Source of the DNA: Lepidostoma basale | Taxonomy: Eukaryota > Arthropoda > Insecta > Trichoptera > Lepidostomatidae | Assembly: GCA_022606425.2 (NCBI GenBank) | Contig: JAHDVF020001361.1 | Coordinates: 434,001 to 498,000, forward strand | Direction of reading: 5' to 3' | DNA length: 64,000 nucleotides | Shown here: one piece after another, positions 21,340-32,900 of the stretch | Position numbering within the stretch: position 1 is the stretch's first letter | How the letters are laid out: each line of letters begins with the position of its first letter | The notes under the pieces: generated by a model | The model's input: the letters and a program-made list of their open reading frames with translations, nothing else | What the model was told of the DNA's origin: nothing | Database searches by the model: none | Program-made: the position numbers and the translations under genes

Positions 21340-21720
21340 AGAGAGAAGATCTCTTAGACGAAAGTGCGGTAACTCTGTCGAATGAAAATTTAAGAAGTGA
21401 AGGCGGTGCGAATGATAGCATTATGAACAAAATAATAAAAATAATCATTAAGATGATTTGGACACGTGGAAAAAAATTAATGAAGAAATAATAGTAAAAA
21501 AGTATATGTAAACGATGTAAATGGAACTAGAAATAGAGGAAGACCGAGGAAAAAATCACAAAACAAATATTGAATGTCGACCACGTGAGGAGTCGGAGAA
21601 ATTGATGTGCGTTCATGACACGGTGTATGAATGTTAAGGAATCGAGAGAAGTGTGTCAGGAATCGAGAGAAGTGTGTGTGATAGTCGAATGACGGCGTGA
21701 TGGTTAGTTAGTTTTTGAAA
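21340..21720 (+). mobile_element. LINE family A 3' fragment
   Basis: Plus strand GATCTCTTAGACGAAAGTGC through GGAACTAGAAATAGAGGAAG to GGCGTGATGGTTAGTTAGTT, several indels. Confidence 0.65.
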
Positions 21721-21754
21721 TAAGATATCATTCGAATCTAAAAGACAAGTACGT

Positions 21755-22135
21755 CCTATAATGACATATGGAATAGAAACGAGAGCTGACACCATTAGAA
21801 CAAAAAGTCTCCTAAGAACCACAGAAATGAAGACTCTCCGATCCGTTGCGGGAACGACACTCCGAGACAGAATAAGAAATTCTGAAATAAGAAAGATCTG
21901 CAATGTGGAAGATGTCGTGCGATGGGGAAGACTGAGAAGACGCTACTGGAGAGATCATGTGGAAAGAGCATGTTCTGTACGAGTGATAAATATAGCCGCA
22001 AATAAAGTACCAACAGGAAATCGACCTCCAAGAAGACCACCTAAAAGATGGCGAGAAAGTTGGACATCTACATCCTAGGAACAGGCTCCGAGAAATAACA
22101 GGACAGAGTCCTAAATAAAGCAGAAGAAGAAGAGA
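21755..22135 (+). mobile_element. LINE family B 3' fragment
   Basis: An open frame gives MTYGIETRADTIRTKSLLRT, EMKTLRSVAGTTLRDRIRNS and VVRWGRLRRRYWRDHVERAC, ending GRPPKRW-like and a GAAGAAGAAG tail at 22122-22133. A further family A remnant follows to about 22515. Confidence 0.8.
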
Positions 22136-22529
22136 TATCATATACGAATGTGTGGTAAATCTGTGTATGGCAGAGTGACAAATATAAATATAAGAAAATA
22201 ATGTAGTGCAAATGAAGACATTACGAACAAAACAATGAATGATGTGTTTCATACATGGAAAAAATAATGATTAAATAATTTGAAATAAGTATATATTAAC
22301 GATGTTAATGGAGCAAGAAATAGAGGAAGATAGAAGAATATGTGACATGATTAAATCAATCGAATATAAATTGTCAGATGCTTAAGAAAACGACTTGCGT
22401 GCATGACAATTAACATGAATGTTGAGGAAACGAGAGAAATATGTCAATAAAGAGCTGTATGGTGATCTATTCTTACAGCCTACCCCTTCAGATAAACGTC
22501 ATGAAGGTTAGTTAGTCTTCAACAAATTA

Positions 22530-23520
22530 AATAAAGTATTTGTAGACTGTGATTTAATTTTGATATTGGCATCAAAATAAAGTTTGTTTTGTATAACATA
22601 TATGTATTATTTTTTATCAATAAGTATCAATTCATCAAATAATATGTATTTTTTATATAGAGAAAACATGTTTTGCCTATAAATCACTTTAATGAGATTG
22701 CGTTTCATCAAGATTTACTTATTTAAGCGTTTTTTTTTTAATAATTGTGCATTCATAATTTGTCGACAATACATTTTTATAACAAAGGTCATTTTTGATT
22801 TGTAAAAATAATATCATTTTATTAAAATAATAAATGGAATATTATAAACACATAAAAAGTATGTTTTTGATAATATTTAATACGTTACTTTCATTTTGAT
22901 AATTACAAAATAAATTTTAATGAATAAATAATAAAATTTCATTCTAAAATATATTTAAAAAAATTTTCATTCTAAAATATATTTAAAAAAACATTATTTT
23001 GAAATGTCTATATAATAATAATAAATATAACTATTTCGATATAAAAATAATATTATTTTATATATATTATCCATTTAATCCTGAAATACTTCAAAAATAT
23101 GCAAATAAACATTGTTTTTAAATGTCTTCACATATTATTATAAATATGATAATTCTGAAATAGACAAAACATGTTTTGATTTAATATTTTGTTAAAATAA
23201 TATTATTTTATTAATATAAATCATTTTAATCCTGAAATACTTAAAAAATATGCCAAGAACATATTATTTTAAATTGTATTCAATTTAATAATAGATTAGT
23301 ATAAATATTAACATAGATAGCATTTGTTTTTATTTTTAAAGAATACGTAAAATATAATAGGGTTTTATGTCATGTATGATAAAACATTCAACAATTTTCA
23401 ATTTACAATACATAAAAATATGTCAAAATTTATATTGAATCGTGTTTTCTTCAAGTGAATTACAACTGATGTGGTTTATTTTTTGTGTTTTAGAAAGTAT
23501 AATAATGTATGTAAAGATCA
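22530..23520. other. very AT-rich intergenic sequence
   Basis: Repeated ATAATATTATTTTATTAATA-like motifs and a local duplication of TTTCATTCTAAAATATATTT at 22938-22990; no gene seen. Confidence 0.5.
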
Positions 23521-23541
23521 GTTTAGTTTTAATTCGCTTAC

Positions 23542-23735
23542 TTGGCATTTCGGATGTATCATTTTCCTCGACATAACCACATACTTAATCTGACATCGCG
23601 GATCTGTACCAGAGACTGTGAATACTCTATTGATCCCGCCGGCTGTCGCCTCCCCGACTAGCGTGAAGGCAGCTTCTCTTTCGCTCTGGACCAGGATGCA
23701 GGGACGGAAAATCCGGCTGGAGAACAACTCGGAAT
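23542..23735 (-). CDS. orphan exon candidate, unrecognised protein
   Basis: A GC- and CpG-rich 194-nt island in very AT-rich DNA, open on the minus strand, with acceptor AAAACAG before TCCGAGTTG and donor CCAA|GTAAGC (phase 1 to 0). It encodes SELFSSRIFRPCILVQ, then GEATAGGINRVFTVSG and CQIKYVVMSRKMIHPKCQ. Base composition contrasts with the surroundings exactly as the ANKIB1 and collagen exons do, and no second copy was noticed in the window. I do not recognise the family. It lies between the collagen stop and the ANKIB1 start and would belong to a further minus-strand gene, or be a relic. Confidence 0.4.
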
Positions 23736-24029
23736 CTGTTTTCAGTGTACGCGCAAGAGAGATACAAAACTGGGCGGCTGTTTTGAATCGCGTTCTTAAA
23801 CGTGTATTTCTTTTGTTTGATTTCAAATGTCATTCTACTCTTTTATCTCAAATGATTCATTTTTATGTTTGTATTTTTTTATCGTAATGTATTCTAAAAA
23901 TAGTATCATAATAATTAAAACGCGCAAGACTTTTAGTATTTAAATCATTGGTATTCAAGAATATATATTTCCGAAGCATAGAACTGGCAAAATGATTTTC
24001 TATACTTTAATATGAAGCACTTCATTTGA

Positions 24030-24310
24030 GAATCAATTGTATCTCAATAGAGACGAAGATGCAAATTGGAAACAGAATATGGTTGATAAGGTGTTTACAG
24101 GACTTATGACCTGTCATTGGTTGGGTTAAGCGCACGCTTTATGTAATACAACATTCCCCATTCCACCTTATTTTTCTTATGACCACCATGTCTGACAATT
24201 TTTTGGAAGTTGTATATATGTTAATCTCCAACACCACCCTTTACATGGTAGTATATTCAATCTACACACTAACGCCATCTATGAAGATTGTATTTTAAGC
24301 ATTAAGCAGA
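24030..24310 (+). repeat. interspersed repeat W, most complete copy
   Basis: From TGTATCTCAATAGAGACGAA to CTAACGCCATCTATGAAG with all internal landmarks in order; about 280 bp. No open frame. Confidence 0.8.
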
Positions 24311-24494
24311 AAATCTTTTTAACGCAATGTGAAAGGCTACCGCCATTTACCGCATTGCTAGAAACCGCCTGGAGATGTCACAATATAAAATTATATAATT
24401 TTGACTTAATTTGAATTTATAGTTCCTTGAACAATGATGTAAAACTCCATATTAAATAATTAATATTAATGAATTTATTTTGTTATTTTACAAT

Positions 24495-24870
24495 GTATAA
24501 ACAAACAAACAAACCATCACGCCGTTTCCCCGCAGGGGTTGGCAGAGAGAATGGACTGCCACACTACTCTATCCTGGCAAACCTCTCTAGATTCCTCCAC
24601 ATTTATACAACTAGTCATACACGCACGTCGATTCCTCCAACTTCTAATATGACCAATCTTTAAAATTTAATTAATTTGGTGATGCCATGTTTTCCTCGGT
24701 CTGCCTCGACTCCGTACTCCATTTGCATCATTAACGTATACTTTCTTAACCATTCTTTCTCCATCCATGCGTTACATATGTCCGAACCATCGCAGCGATC
24801 CTTTCATAATTTTGTTCATAATACCTTCTTCCGCTCTATATATAACTCCTTTCTTATATCAGCATTTGAT
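24495..24870 (-). mobile_element. LINE family A 3' fragment
   Basis: Plus strand ACGCCGTTTCCCCGCAGGGG through TTTTCCTCGGTCTGCCTCGA to TTCTTATATCAGCATTTGA. Short 3'-end duplicates of the family recur at 25000-25060 and 25190-25262 on the plus strand, the latter fused to a P2 arm at 25070-25165. Confidence 0.7.
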
Positions 24871-25760
24871 ATTATTTGTTTTGTGGATGTTGGACGATCG
24901 AAGTGTGCGCGGTAGATGCCTATTGGTGGCGATGAGGTTCACAACCCATCACACCGCGTCTCCCGCGGGGCGAAAAGATAAGGATGGAGTGCCGCATCGG
25001 TTAAAGTGTGGCAGTCCATTCTTTCTGTCTACCGTTTCGGGGAGACGGCGTGATGGTTAATTAGTTAGTTAATATAAATGAAAACGTTTGTCTTCTAGGA
25101 GTTTTATTAAGTTTTTTTATGGAATGACATGTTTCGCCCTTCTAAGGCATTATCAAATGTTTGATAAACAGGGCGTTATCAATTGTGTCAGGATAGAATG
25201 GTGTGGCGGTCCATTCTCTCTACCTACCCCTGCGGGGAAACGGCGTGATGGTTTGTTTGTTTAATTTGTTGTGTGGACATATTAATTATAATATTTATAC
25301 ACTTTTAATTTGATTTTAAACCTCTTAATGTTTTTACTAATTTACCTCGTACACACTTTTTTTTATCCTTCCCCCGTGCTTCCCCATTTTATTATTATTA
25401 TTATTATTATTTTGTTGAATCGCTCTTTTCATCATTACAGCGTGAGCCAAATCAATGTAATAGATACACCTTTATCTCCTCCTATAAATACTTCCTGATA
25501 TTGAATTATATATATTAATCAAATATTATAAAACAATCCATTTACACGTACTTGGACATCAGGATATTCGAACGCCTGTTGATAGGCAATGTGGATAACA
25601 CTCTAGATACGCGCATGCTCAATGCGCGATAACAATATCATAGTAGTCTCATAAAGAACACAATTTGACCGCTATTGTATTACAATTTTCATATCGCATT
25701 CGCGATATCTCCCCAAACGATCCACGTAAGGTTTACTTTTCGAACGACATCTTTACGAAA

Positions 25761-26210
25761 TATATATGTCGCCGCCACCTAGTTAAATACGCCGCTCAAT
25801 TGAACGGCTAGGCTGATAATGAAATGGCGGGCGGTAGTTGAATAAATTAAGATAGCTCAACGTTTTAGTTCTAATTTTTACCACTGCAACGCTAGCAGTC
25901 ATCTCACAAATTTCAACTGTCAGTCGGCATTCGATAAAATGTGTTTTTGTAAAAAGTAACACGATCTTCAAACAAAAAAGATAGAGAGCATGCGTATAGG
26001 GGATGTGGGATGTATTATTTAAAAAAAAAACTAACTCTAACCTAAAGGTTCGATTCTCGGTGAAATCAATAATAATTAAAAGTGTTTTTTCTGAAGACTG
26101 GGTGATTGTGATGTAATTCCTCTCTGTAATTGGGTCTTCCGGTCTGTTGAGGTGGTTAAAGTAAAATACAATTGAGCGGCGTATTTAACTAGGTGGCGGC
26201 GACATATATA
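25761..26210. mobile_element. 450-bp inverted-repeat element with perfect 42-bp termini
   Basis: 25761-25802 begins TATATATGTCGCCGCCACCT and ends CGCTCAATTG; 26169-26210 is its exact reverse complement over all 42 bases. The flanking TA-rich context is compatible with TA target duplication. The inside has no transposase frame but holds GGTTCGATTCTCGG, a B-box-like motif, at 26047-26060. Confidence 0.8.
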
Positions 26211-26599
26211 ACTTCCGTGTTAAGAACAAAAGACAAAAAAAATTACACATTTCACAAACATGTTTCGGACCGCAGAAGTCCTTTCTCAGTGTAAAAACCG
26301 CTGATAGATTACAAATTATTATGTTAAAATGATTATCCCGCTACACCATCCAAGATATTATGATAGTTAGAACAGTATAGCCAAAAAGACAAACCAACTA
26401 ATTAGCCATCATAACGTTTCCCCAAAGGGATAGGCACAGTGGATAGAGAGGATATCTATACATCCTAAATACTTGAGAAGTGGAACACCAGCTATCTTCT
26501 ATACTTTTTGGCGGTCAACCTGGCAGATGATGTCCCACTGGTATATTGAAGACACATGGGAAATTTTTGCATTACCTATCGTATCCACTAGGTCTCTCC

Positions 26600-27360
26600 A
26601 AATTAACAATTTCTTCTTCTTCGAGTGCCATGTCAGGTCCCCCCGACGTCGGCTATCACCCTGGCGTAGGCCTCTCTGTCCTGTGCCAGACAGAACAACT
26701 CCTCAACAATTGCTTGATATTCTCGAGCCAGGACATCTGGGGTCTTCCCACACCGCGTCTACCCTCGATCTTCCCTTTTATGATGAGGTGCAGCAGATCG
26801 TATTTCTCTTTGCGGAGATAGTGTCCCAAATATGCCATCTTTCTAGACTTAACATCAGACAACAATTATCTTCCTACCTGGCTTTATGTAGCACCTTATT
26901 GTTGGTGACCATATCAGTCCATGAGATCCGCAACATTCTGCGATGGAGACACATTTCAAGTGCTTCTATACGGTTTATTGTGTTCACTTTGAGGGTCCAG
27001 GTCTCCACTCCGTATAGTAATATGGACCAAATATAGCACTTGACCATCCTCTGTCTCAATTTTTTAGTTGATGTCATTGCAGAAGAATGGTCCCATATTA
27101 TTGAATGTGGCCCTCGCGATTTATATTCTGCACCTCACTTATTTTTCGGGATCGATGCTGTTTGTTATAACACTGCCAAGATATTTAAATATGTGTACTC
27201 TTTCTATACTGGCGCCATTTAGAGTAAGACTTGCTTCTGCGTAGTTCTGTCGGCTAAATACCATGAACTTTGTTTCACTGATGTTCATGTTGAGTCCCAT
27301 CCATACACCTGCGTCATTGATTCTATTGATGAGCACTTGTAGGTGCTTCATTGATTATTA
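26600..27360 (-). mobile_element. LINE family C reverse-transcriptase tail
   Basis: Minus-strand frames: GLNMNISETKFMVFSRQNY, MVKCYIWSILLYGVETWTLK, NRIEALEMCLHRRMLRISWT and MAYLGHYLRKEKYDLLHLII with GRRGVGRPQMSWLENIKQLL. The end (CTTCTTCTTCGAGTGCC on the plus strand) recurs at 51.36 kb. Confidence 0.85.
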
Positions 27361-27414
27361 TAATTAACAATTTACTTTAGATTAACTATAATTAACAATT
27401 TACGATGACCTTCA

Positions 27415-28110
27415 GGGAATGCTCTACAAATTCCACCTCACATCTAAAAAATATAACATGACGATTTCTACTAGTAAAACGAAGTGCTTAACGATATCAA
27501 AAGAGCCGGTCAGATATAAACTGATCAACGATAATACACCTATTGACCAAGTCATGCGATTCACTTACCTAGGCATGGAGATCGGTAGCTACAGTGACCT
27601 ATATGACGAGGTGCGAGCACAAACCAAAAAAGCGACAGCCGTGGCTGGCTGCTTGCGCGACACCATATGGAGGAACAAATACATGCTAACCGAAAGTAAA
27701 GTCAAGATATACAAGGCATGCGTTCGTCTCATCATGACGTATAGAATAACGGTCAGAGGCGATATCAATAGAACTGAGAACCGTCTTAGAGTAGCAGAAA
27801 TACGAACCCTACGCTCCATCGCAGGCAATTCTCTCAGAGATCGGATCAGAAATGAAACGATAAGGTCTGTCAGTGGTGTTGAGGACATAGTGAGATGGGG
27901 AAGAAGCAGAAGGCGCTTTTGGAGAAACCACGTGGACCCCATGGAGAATACAAGAATTGCAAAAATTGTTAAAGATGAAAACCCAAGCAGCAAGAGATTA
28001 CCAGGAAGGCCGCCGAAGAGATGGAGAGATGGCTGGACATTATCATCCTAGGAAAGCCCACCGTCACAAACAGGTCATACGACCTAAGCTAAGGGGGAGA
28101 AGAAGAAGAA
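27415..28110 (+). mobile_element. LINE family B reverse-transcriptase C-terminus, longest open copy
   Basis: A 210-codon open frame at 27419-28051: [74 protein letters not shown] and [11 protein letters not shown], then a GAAGAAGAAGAA end near 28100. No RT catalytic motif is included, so it is a 5'-truncated insertion. 28140-28290 is the tail of yet another LINE (DRSAWKAMVDS). Confidence 0.85.
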
Positions 28111-28299
28111 AAGCAATTAATGAGGAAAATAGAGTGAAACCATACCAAGCCTCTGGTTCGATCAAATCAGAGCGCTGTTCTCACTGCAGTCTGGAGACTA
28201 ACCGATGACAGGAGCGCATGGAAAGCCATGGTGGATAGTTGACAAGATGGACATGACCCTCAATCATGAGAAGTGCGACCGAAGAAGAAGAGGAAACAA

Positions 28300-29730
28300 A
28301 CAACCTTAATTATCAAACAAAATAAATAAATAATTAAATTTAATATATAAAATAAAATTCAGGATTATTGTGGATGAATTTATTAAAATATTTGTAACTT
28401 ATCTGTACATGACTGATTTATCGAGATTAATAAGGGTTTTGTATGTATCTAATACATTTCAAAAATATAATTCTAAGTTCTATATTTGATTATAAAAATA
28501 TATCACTTGGTGATCTAAAGTTAGTGTAATATTATCATTTAAAAAAGGAACATTAATATTCTTATATGTATTGGCAGTATTTGGCTGGCATAACGGTCAC
28601 TCATTCGAAATGTGTTTTTTATAATATATTTGTAATGAAATAAAAATAATTACCGGTTTCGCTAGTGAGAACATGGAACGAATCGGTTTGAAATTAGAAA
28701 TTTTTATTATAAACTTATTGAACGGTAAGGCATTAACACTGTGGAATTCCATAGTAATATACTTAGGAAATTGAAAATAACTTTATTTAATCCACAAAAT
28801 ATTAAAAAAACACGACATGTTTCAAAGGAAACCTGCATCTTCAATATATATTTTTTTATTATATTTAATGTGTTTCATATTATTTTTAATATTTTTTAAT
28901 ATTTCACTTCATTGAACATGTTTGTGAGACAAAAATTTCAATTTGAAAAAGAAAAGCAAATTTTTATAAATTATATTTTCATTATTATGAATTTTCATAT
29001 AAAAATACCAGTGTGAAATTATATGTTTATAAAAAATGCGTATTTATGTTCAATAAACCACTATTCTATTAAAAAAAACTAAATATATTATTTGTCATCA
29101 AAATTGAACTGTTGCGATTTCGCAACGTCTAAAGTACGGAGTACTTTTTTTAACCTTAAAAAACATTATTGTCCTGGATTTTTTTTTTTTTAAATATATG
29201 TATGTTTAGAAATAATATTGCATTTAAAAACAAAATATTTTAAATATGAACTGATCAGATTTTCAAATCGTCACCAAGATTTCCAAGCGTTGCGTTAATG
29301 CAACATCGACAATAAATGGGTTAACTTTGTTAACTTTTAATGTAATTAAACTTATAATTTTTATATCTATAATAATTATTATAATATTTTAAGTTTTCGT
29401 ATACATATAATTGCAGAATTTTTTTTTAACTAGATGCTTTATTTTACACATTTTGTTGTTGATATTTTTTTTATTTTTTGTTATTTTACTTTAGATCATA
29501 AAACGTGGTAAACTGAAATACTTCATATAATTAGAAACGATAAATACAGGGTGTTGCAACAGACTATCCAATGTTATCCAACAAGAAGAAGAAAAATTAG
29601 AAGGTGGAGAAAGAATTTTTAAAAAATATATATCGTCCTAAAGATAATATAATATTAAGATGTCATCTCTTAAAAATAAAAACGAATAAATATGTTTTCA
29701 TAGGGCAAAGTGAGAACATATTTATTGGGT
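28300..29730. other. AT-rich intergenic DNA downstream of Col9
   Basis: Mostly featureless. A P-family arm with GAAACATGTCGTGTTTTTT on the minus strand lies at about 28720-28850. No coding signal. Confidence 0.45.
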
Positions 29731-29737
29731 TTTTTTT

Positions 29738-29743
29738 TTTATT
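29738..29743 (-). terminator. possible polyadenylation signal of Col9
   Basis: AATAAA on the minus strand about 46 nt after the stop codon, followed by an A-rich run; a second copy lies at 29721-29726. Position fits a short 3' UTR, but AT-rich sequence makes chance hits common. Confidence 0.35.
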
Positions 29744-29788
29744 TCTTTCGTATAAGTGTATTTTAAATCCTTTTTAAGTTTTCAGCTC

Positions 29789-29916
29789 CTAATCGTCCGG
29801 TCCTTTATTATTCGACTGGACATTAATAGCTCTATAAGAGTTGGCTGCAGCATTATAGGCATAGCAGTCAGGACAAACCCCTGTGGGGCCAGGGGTCCCT
29901 CTGGGTCCTGGAGCTC
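29789..29916 (-). CDS. COL9A1: Col9 exon 21 (C-terminus and stop)
   Basis: Acceptor TTTCAG. Last triplets [13 protein letters not shown], then a non-helical tail with C-P-D-C and the end NKGPDD before TAG. The NKGPD end is shared with vertebrate COL9A1. Confidence 0.93.
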
Positions 29917-32900
29917 CTGAAAAAATAAATATTTTAAAATAAGAATGGAATAGACGACGTAGGTTGAATTCGGTCCATTCAAAAATAAAGAAATACAATA
30001 TATTTTTATAACAATTTTGGATACGGATCTCCATTCCTGACTTCCACAATTATATCCCTAGCCACTCTGTGCAATTGACCTCCTGCCACTCTCTTGATGT
30101 CATCATACCATCTTGCTTGTAGTCTGCCCGGGTTTCTGTGGCCGGTTTTCGGGCACCACTTTAGCGTGCGTCTGGTCCACCGATCATCCGTTGTTCTCGC
30201 TATATGGCCGACCCAATTCCACTTCAACAAAGCTATATTGGACGCTACATCGCCACCTTTGGACCTTTCTCTGGTCCATTAATTTTGTTTCCTGTCTCAC
30301 AGACTGATGTTCAACATCCTCTTCTCCATGGTCCACTGGGTCACTCGTAGTTTCTGTACTGTGGGAGGATTCTTCTTCTTCTCTTTGTTTAGGTCATATG
30401 ACCTGTTCATGACGGTGGGCTGTCCTGGGATGATAATGTCCAGCCATCTCTTCGTCGTTTTGGCGGCTTTCTAGATAATCTCTTGCTTCTTGGGTTTTCA
30501 TCTTTAACAATTTTTGATATTCTTTTATTCTCCATGCGGTCCACACGGTCTCTTCAAAAGCGTCTTCTGCTTCTTCCCCATTTTACTATGTCCTCAACAC
30601 CACAGACAGACCTTATCGTTTCATTTCTGATCCGATCTCTGAAGGTTTTGCCTGCAATGGAGCAAAGGGTTCGTATTTTTGCTACTCTAAGAAGGTTCTT
30701 AGTCCTATTGGTATCGGTTCTGACTTCTATTTCATACGTCATGATGGAGCGGACGCATGCCTTGTATATCTTGACTTTACTTTCGGTTAGTATGTATTTG
30801 TTCCTCCATATGGGTCGCCCAACCAGCCAGCCTCGGTTATCGCTTTATTAGTTTGTGCTCGCACTTCATCATATAGGTCACTGTAGCTATAGATCTCTAC
30901 TCTACTGGTGGGATGCACATGTCAAATATATTTTTCTTCAGGTGGTTTACGAATTGTTTGAACTTGAGAATATAGAACCGTTTACCGAAAGCAGCCCATG
31001 CAAGGCTCTTCCTACGTTAGAGACATTCAAGAAGTGACGATCGAACGTAGACAAGGCAATAAGAAAACGATGCAAATTTAGTTTACTTAAAAATCAAAAA
31101 CGCCATGAAGTTGACAGTGGACGAATGTTTTGAAATAAACTGCACAATTTTGAATTGAAAAGAAATTTCTCGTTAAAGACTATATATTTTAAAAGATGAC
31201 AATATATGATAAATAAACATCAAGGAATTGTTGTTTATATTCAGAAATTTTGTCATATTTACCTGGTCTTCCGGATTCTCCTTTATCTCCTGTTCGACCT
31301 GGTAATCCTACGCCTTCAGGTCCAGGGGCTCCTAAAACAAGCATACATTTTTAAACAACAATTTATAGAAACATATTTAGAATTTTTTTTAAGTCTTGAA
31401 CCAAGGATTTGAATCGATGGTATTAAAACATGGATGCGAGACATGGACGTTAAATAAAAAAGCAATGCACAAAATTAATGTTCCAATACGGGCCATGGAA
31501 AGATCCATGTATCTCGCTTAGATACCATTTACCCAACGTGGAGATTAGAAGACGCAGCAGGGTCACCGACATAGGGATACGCATTGCAAGGATGCAGTGA
31601 CAATGGGGTGTGAGGCAGGGGTGCCGACAAGATGTTGAAAGATGGAGCCAGAGGGCTACTGAATGGAGGCAAAGGTTGGGCCGAAGAAGTCTCGGAAGAC
31701 AGCCTACCAGGTGGAGCGAAGATATTGTGCGGATAACGGGAAGAGCCTGGAGAACACCAGCGAGAGACATAAAGAATATTTGAGATAAAAAATGCACGGA
31801 CCTAAAAGGGAAGTGCTGTAAGTAAATCATTCCGTTACCTCGTTAAATATTATATAAAAAAATTAACATCAGTTAAAAGTATGTTAATTATAGTATATTT
31901 AAAGGTAATAATAATAATAAAAATGCCCATGCGACGTAAATACGAGCATATAATACAAAAGTTTTTAAATCTGTATACTTTGCCACCTGGTGTGGCTATA
32001 TAGTCCTATTTCAGATTGACAGACTTGGTCTCTCCGGCCCTTGGCACGCAGCTATGACTCTTCTCCACTCCACCATATCGGATGCCAACTGCTCCCAGTC
32101 CATTTGTCTGTCTTCAATGCAGTATGCAGGTTTTCCTGCGCTGTTCTCCGTGCTTTATTTTCCTTTCTATCAGTTCCCTATAAAATATGTTTTTGGGATG
32201 ATGATTTAAGAGTAGCTTACCTGATGAACCTGGTACACCAGGAGGGCCCTCTCGGGACACGCCCTCTTGCCCCCTGTCGCCCTTCTCCCCACGATCACCC
32301 CTCTCGCCAGTTGGCCCAGCGACCCCAGGAGGTCCTAAAGGTCCTGGGAAGCCACGCTCGCCTTGCAGGCCTGCGGGACCTTGATCCCCTAAAATACAAA
32401 AAAACATCAAAATTGTTTACATTCATGTTTTTCTAAAAGTATTCCATCCACGCCCCTTTTCTTAAAATTAAATCATCATCATCATAAGCCGTCTGTCATC
32501 CACTGCTGAACGTAGGCCTCTCCTAAAGCCCACCACCGCCCCCTATCCAATGCCGCTCCCATTCATCCATGTCCAGCAATCCTTTTCAACTCGTCGGTCC
32601 AGTGGGCAGGGGGACGTCCAACTCTGCGAAATCCTGTACGCGGTCTCCACTCCAGAACCCGTCTCCCCCATCGGCCGTCAGTTCTCCGACAGGTATGGTC
32701 AGCCCATCGCCACTTCAGCCCGCCCATCCTCGGAGCTACCTCAGTCACCTTGGTTTGTTGTCGAATAAATTCGTTTCTAAATCTGAACCATCGTTGTCAT
32801 TTCCTGACATCCAATATGTCACCATAAATCTCGCAAATATCCTTCGTAGCCTCTGTCACTTTCTTTTTCAAATGTTTTTGAAAAAGTATACAGCTCCGCA

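Noticed and set aside
26240..26300. hammerhead-like motif (GGTCCGAAACATGTTTG on minus)
   Set aside because: The GAAAC and AGGAC/GGTCC stem are there, but the first box reads CTGAGAA, which does not fit CUGANGA; too weak to call.
27419..28051. 210-codon open frame as a host gene
   Set aside because: It matches the LINE family B tail present in several other degenerate copies and ends in the GAA-repeat tail.
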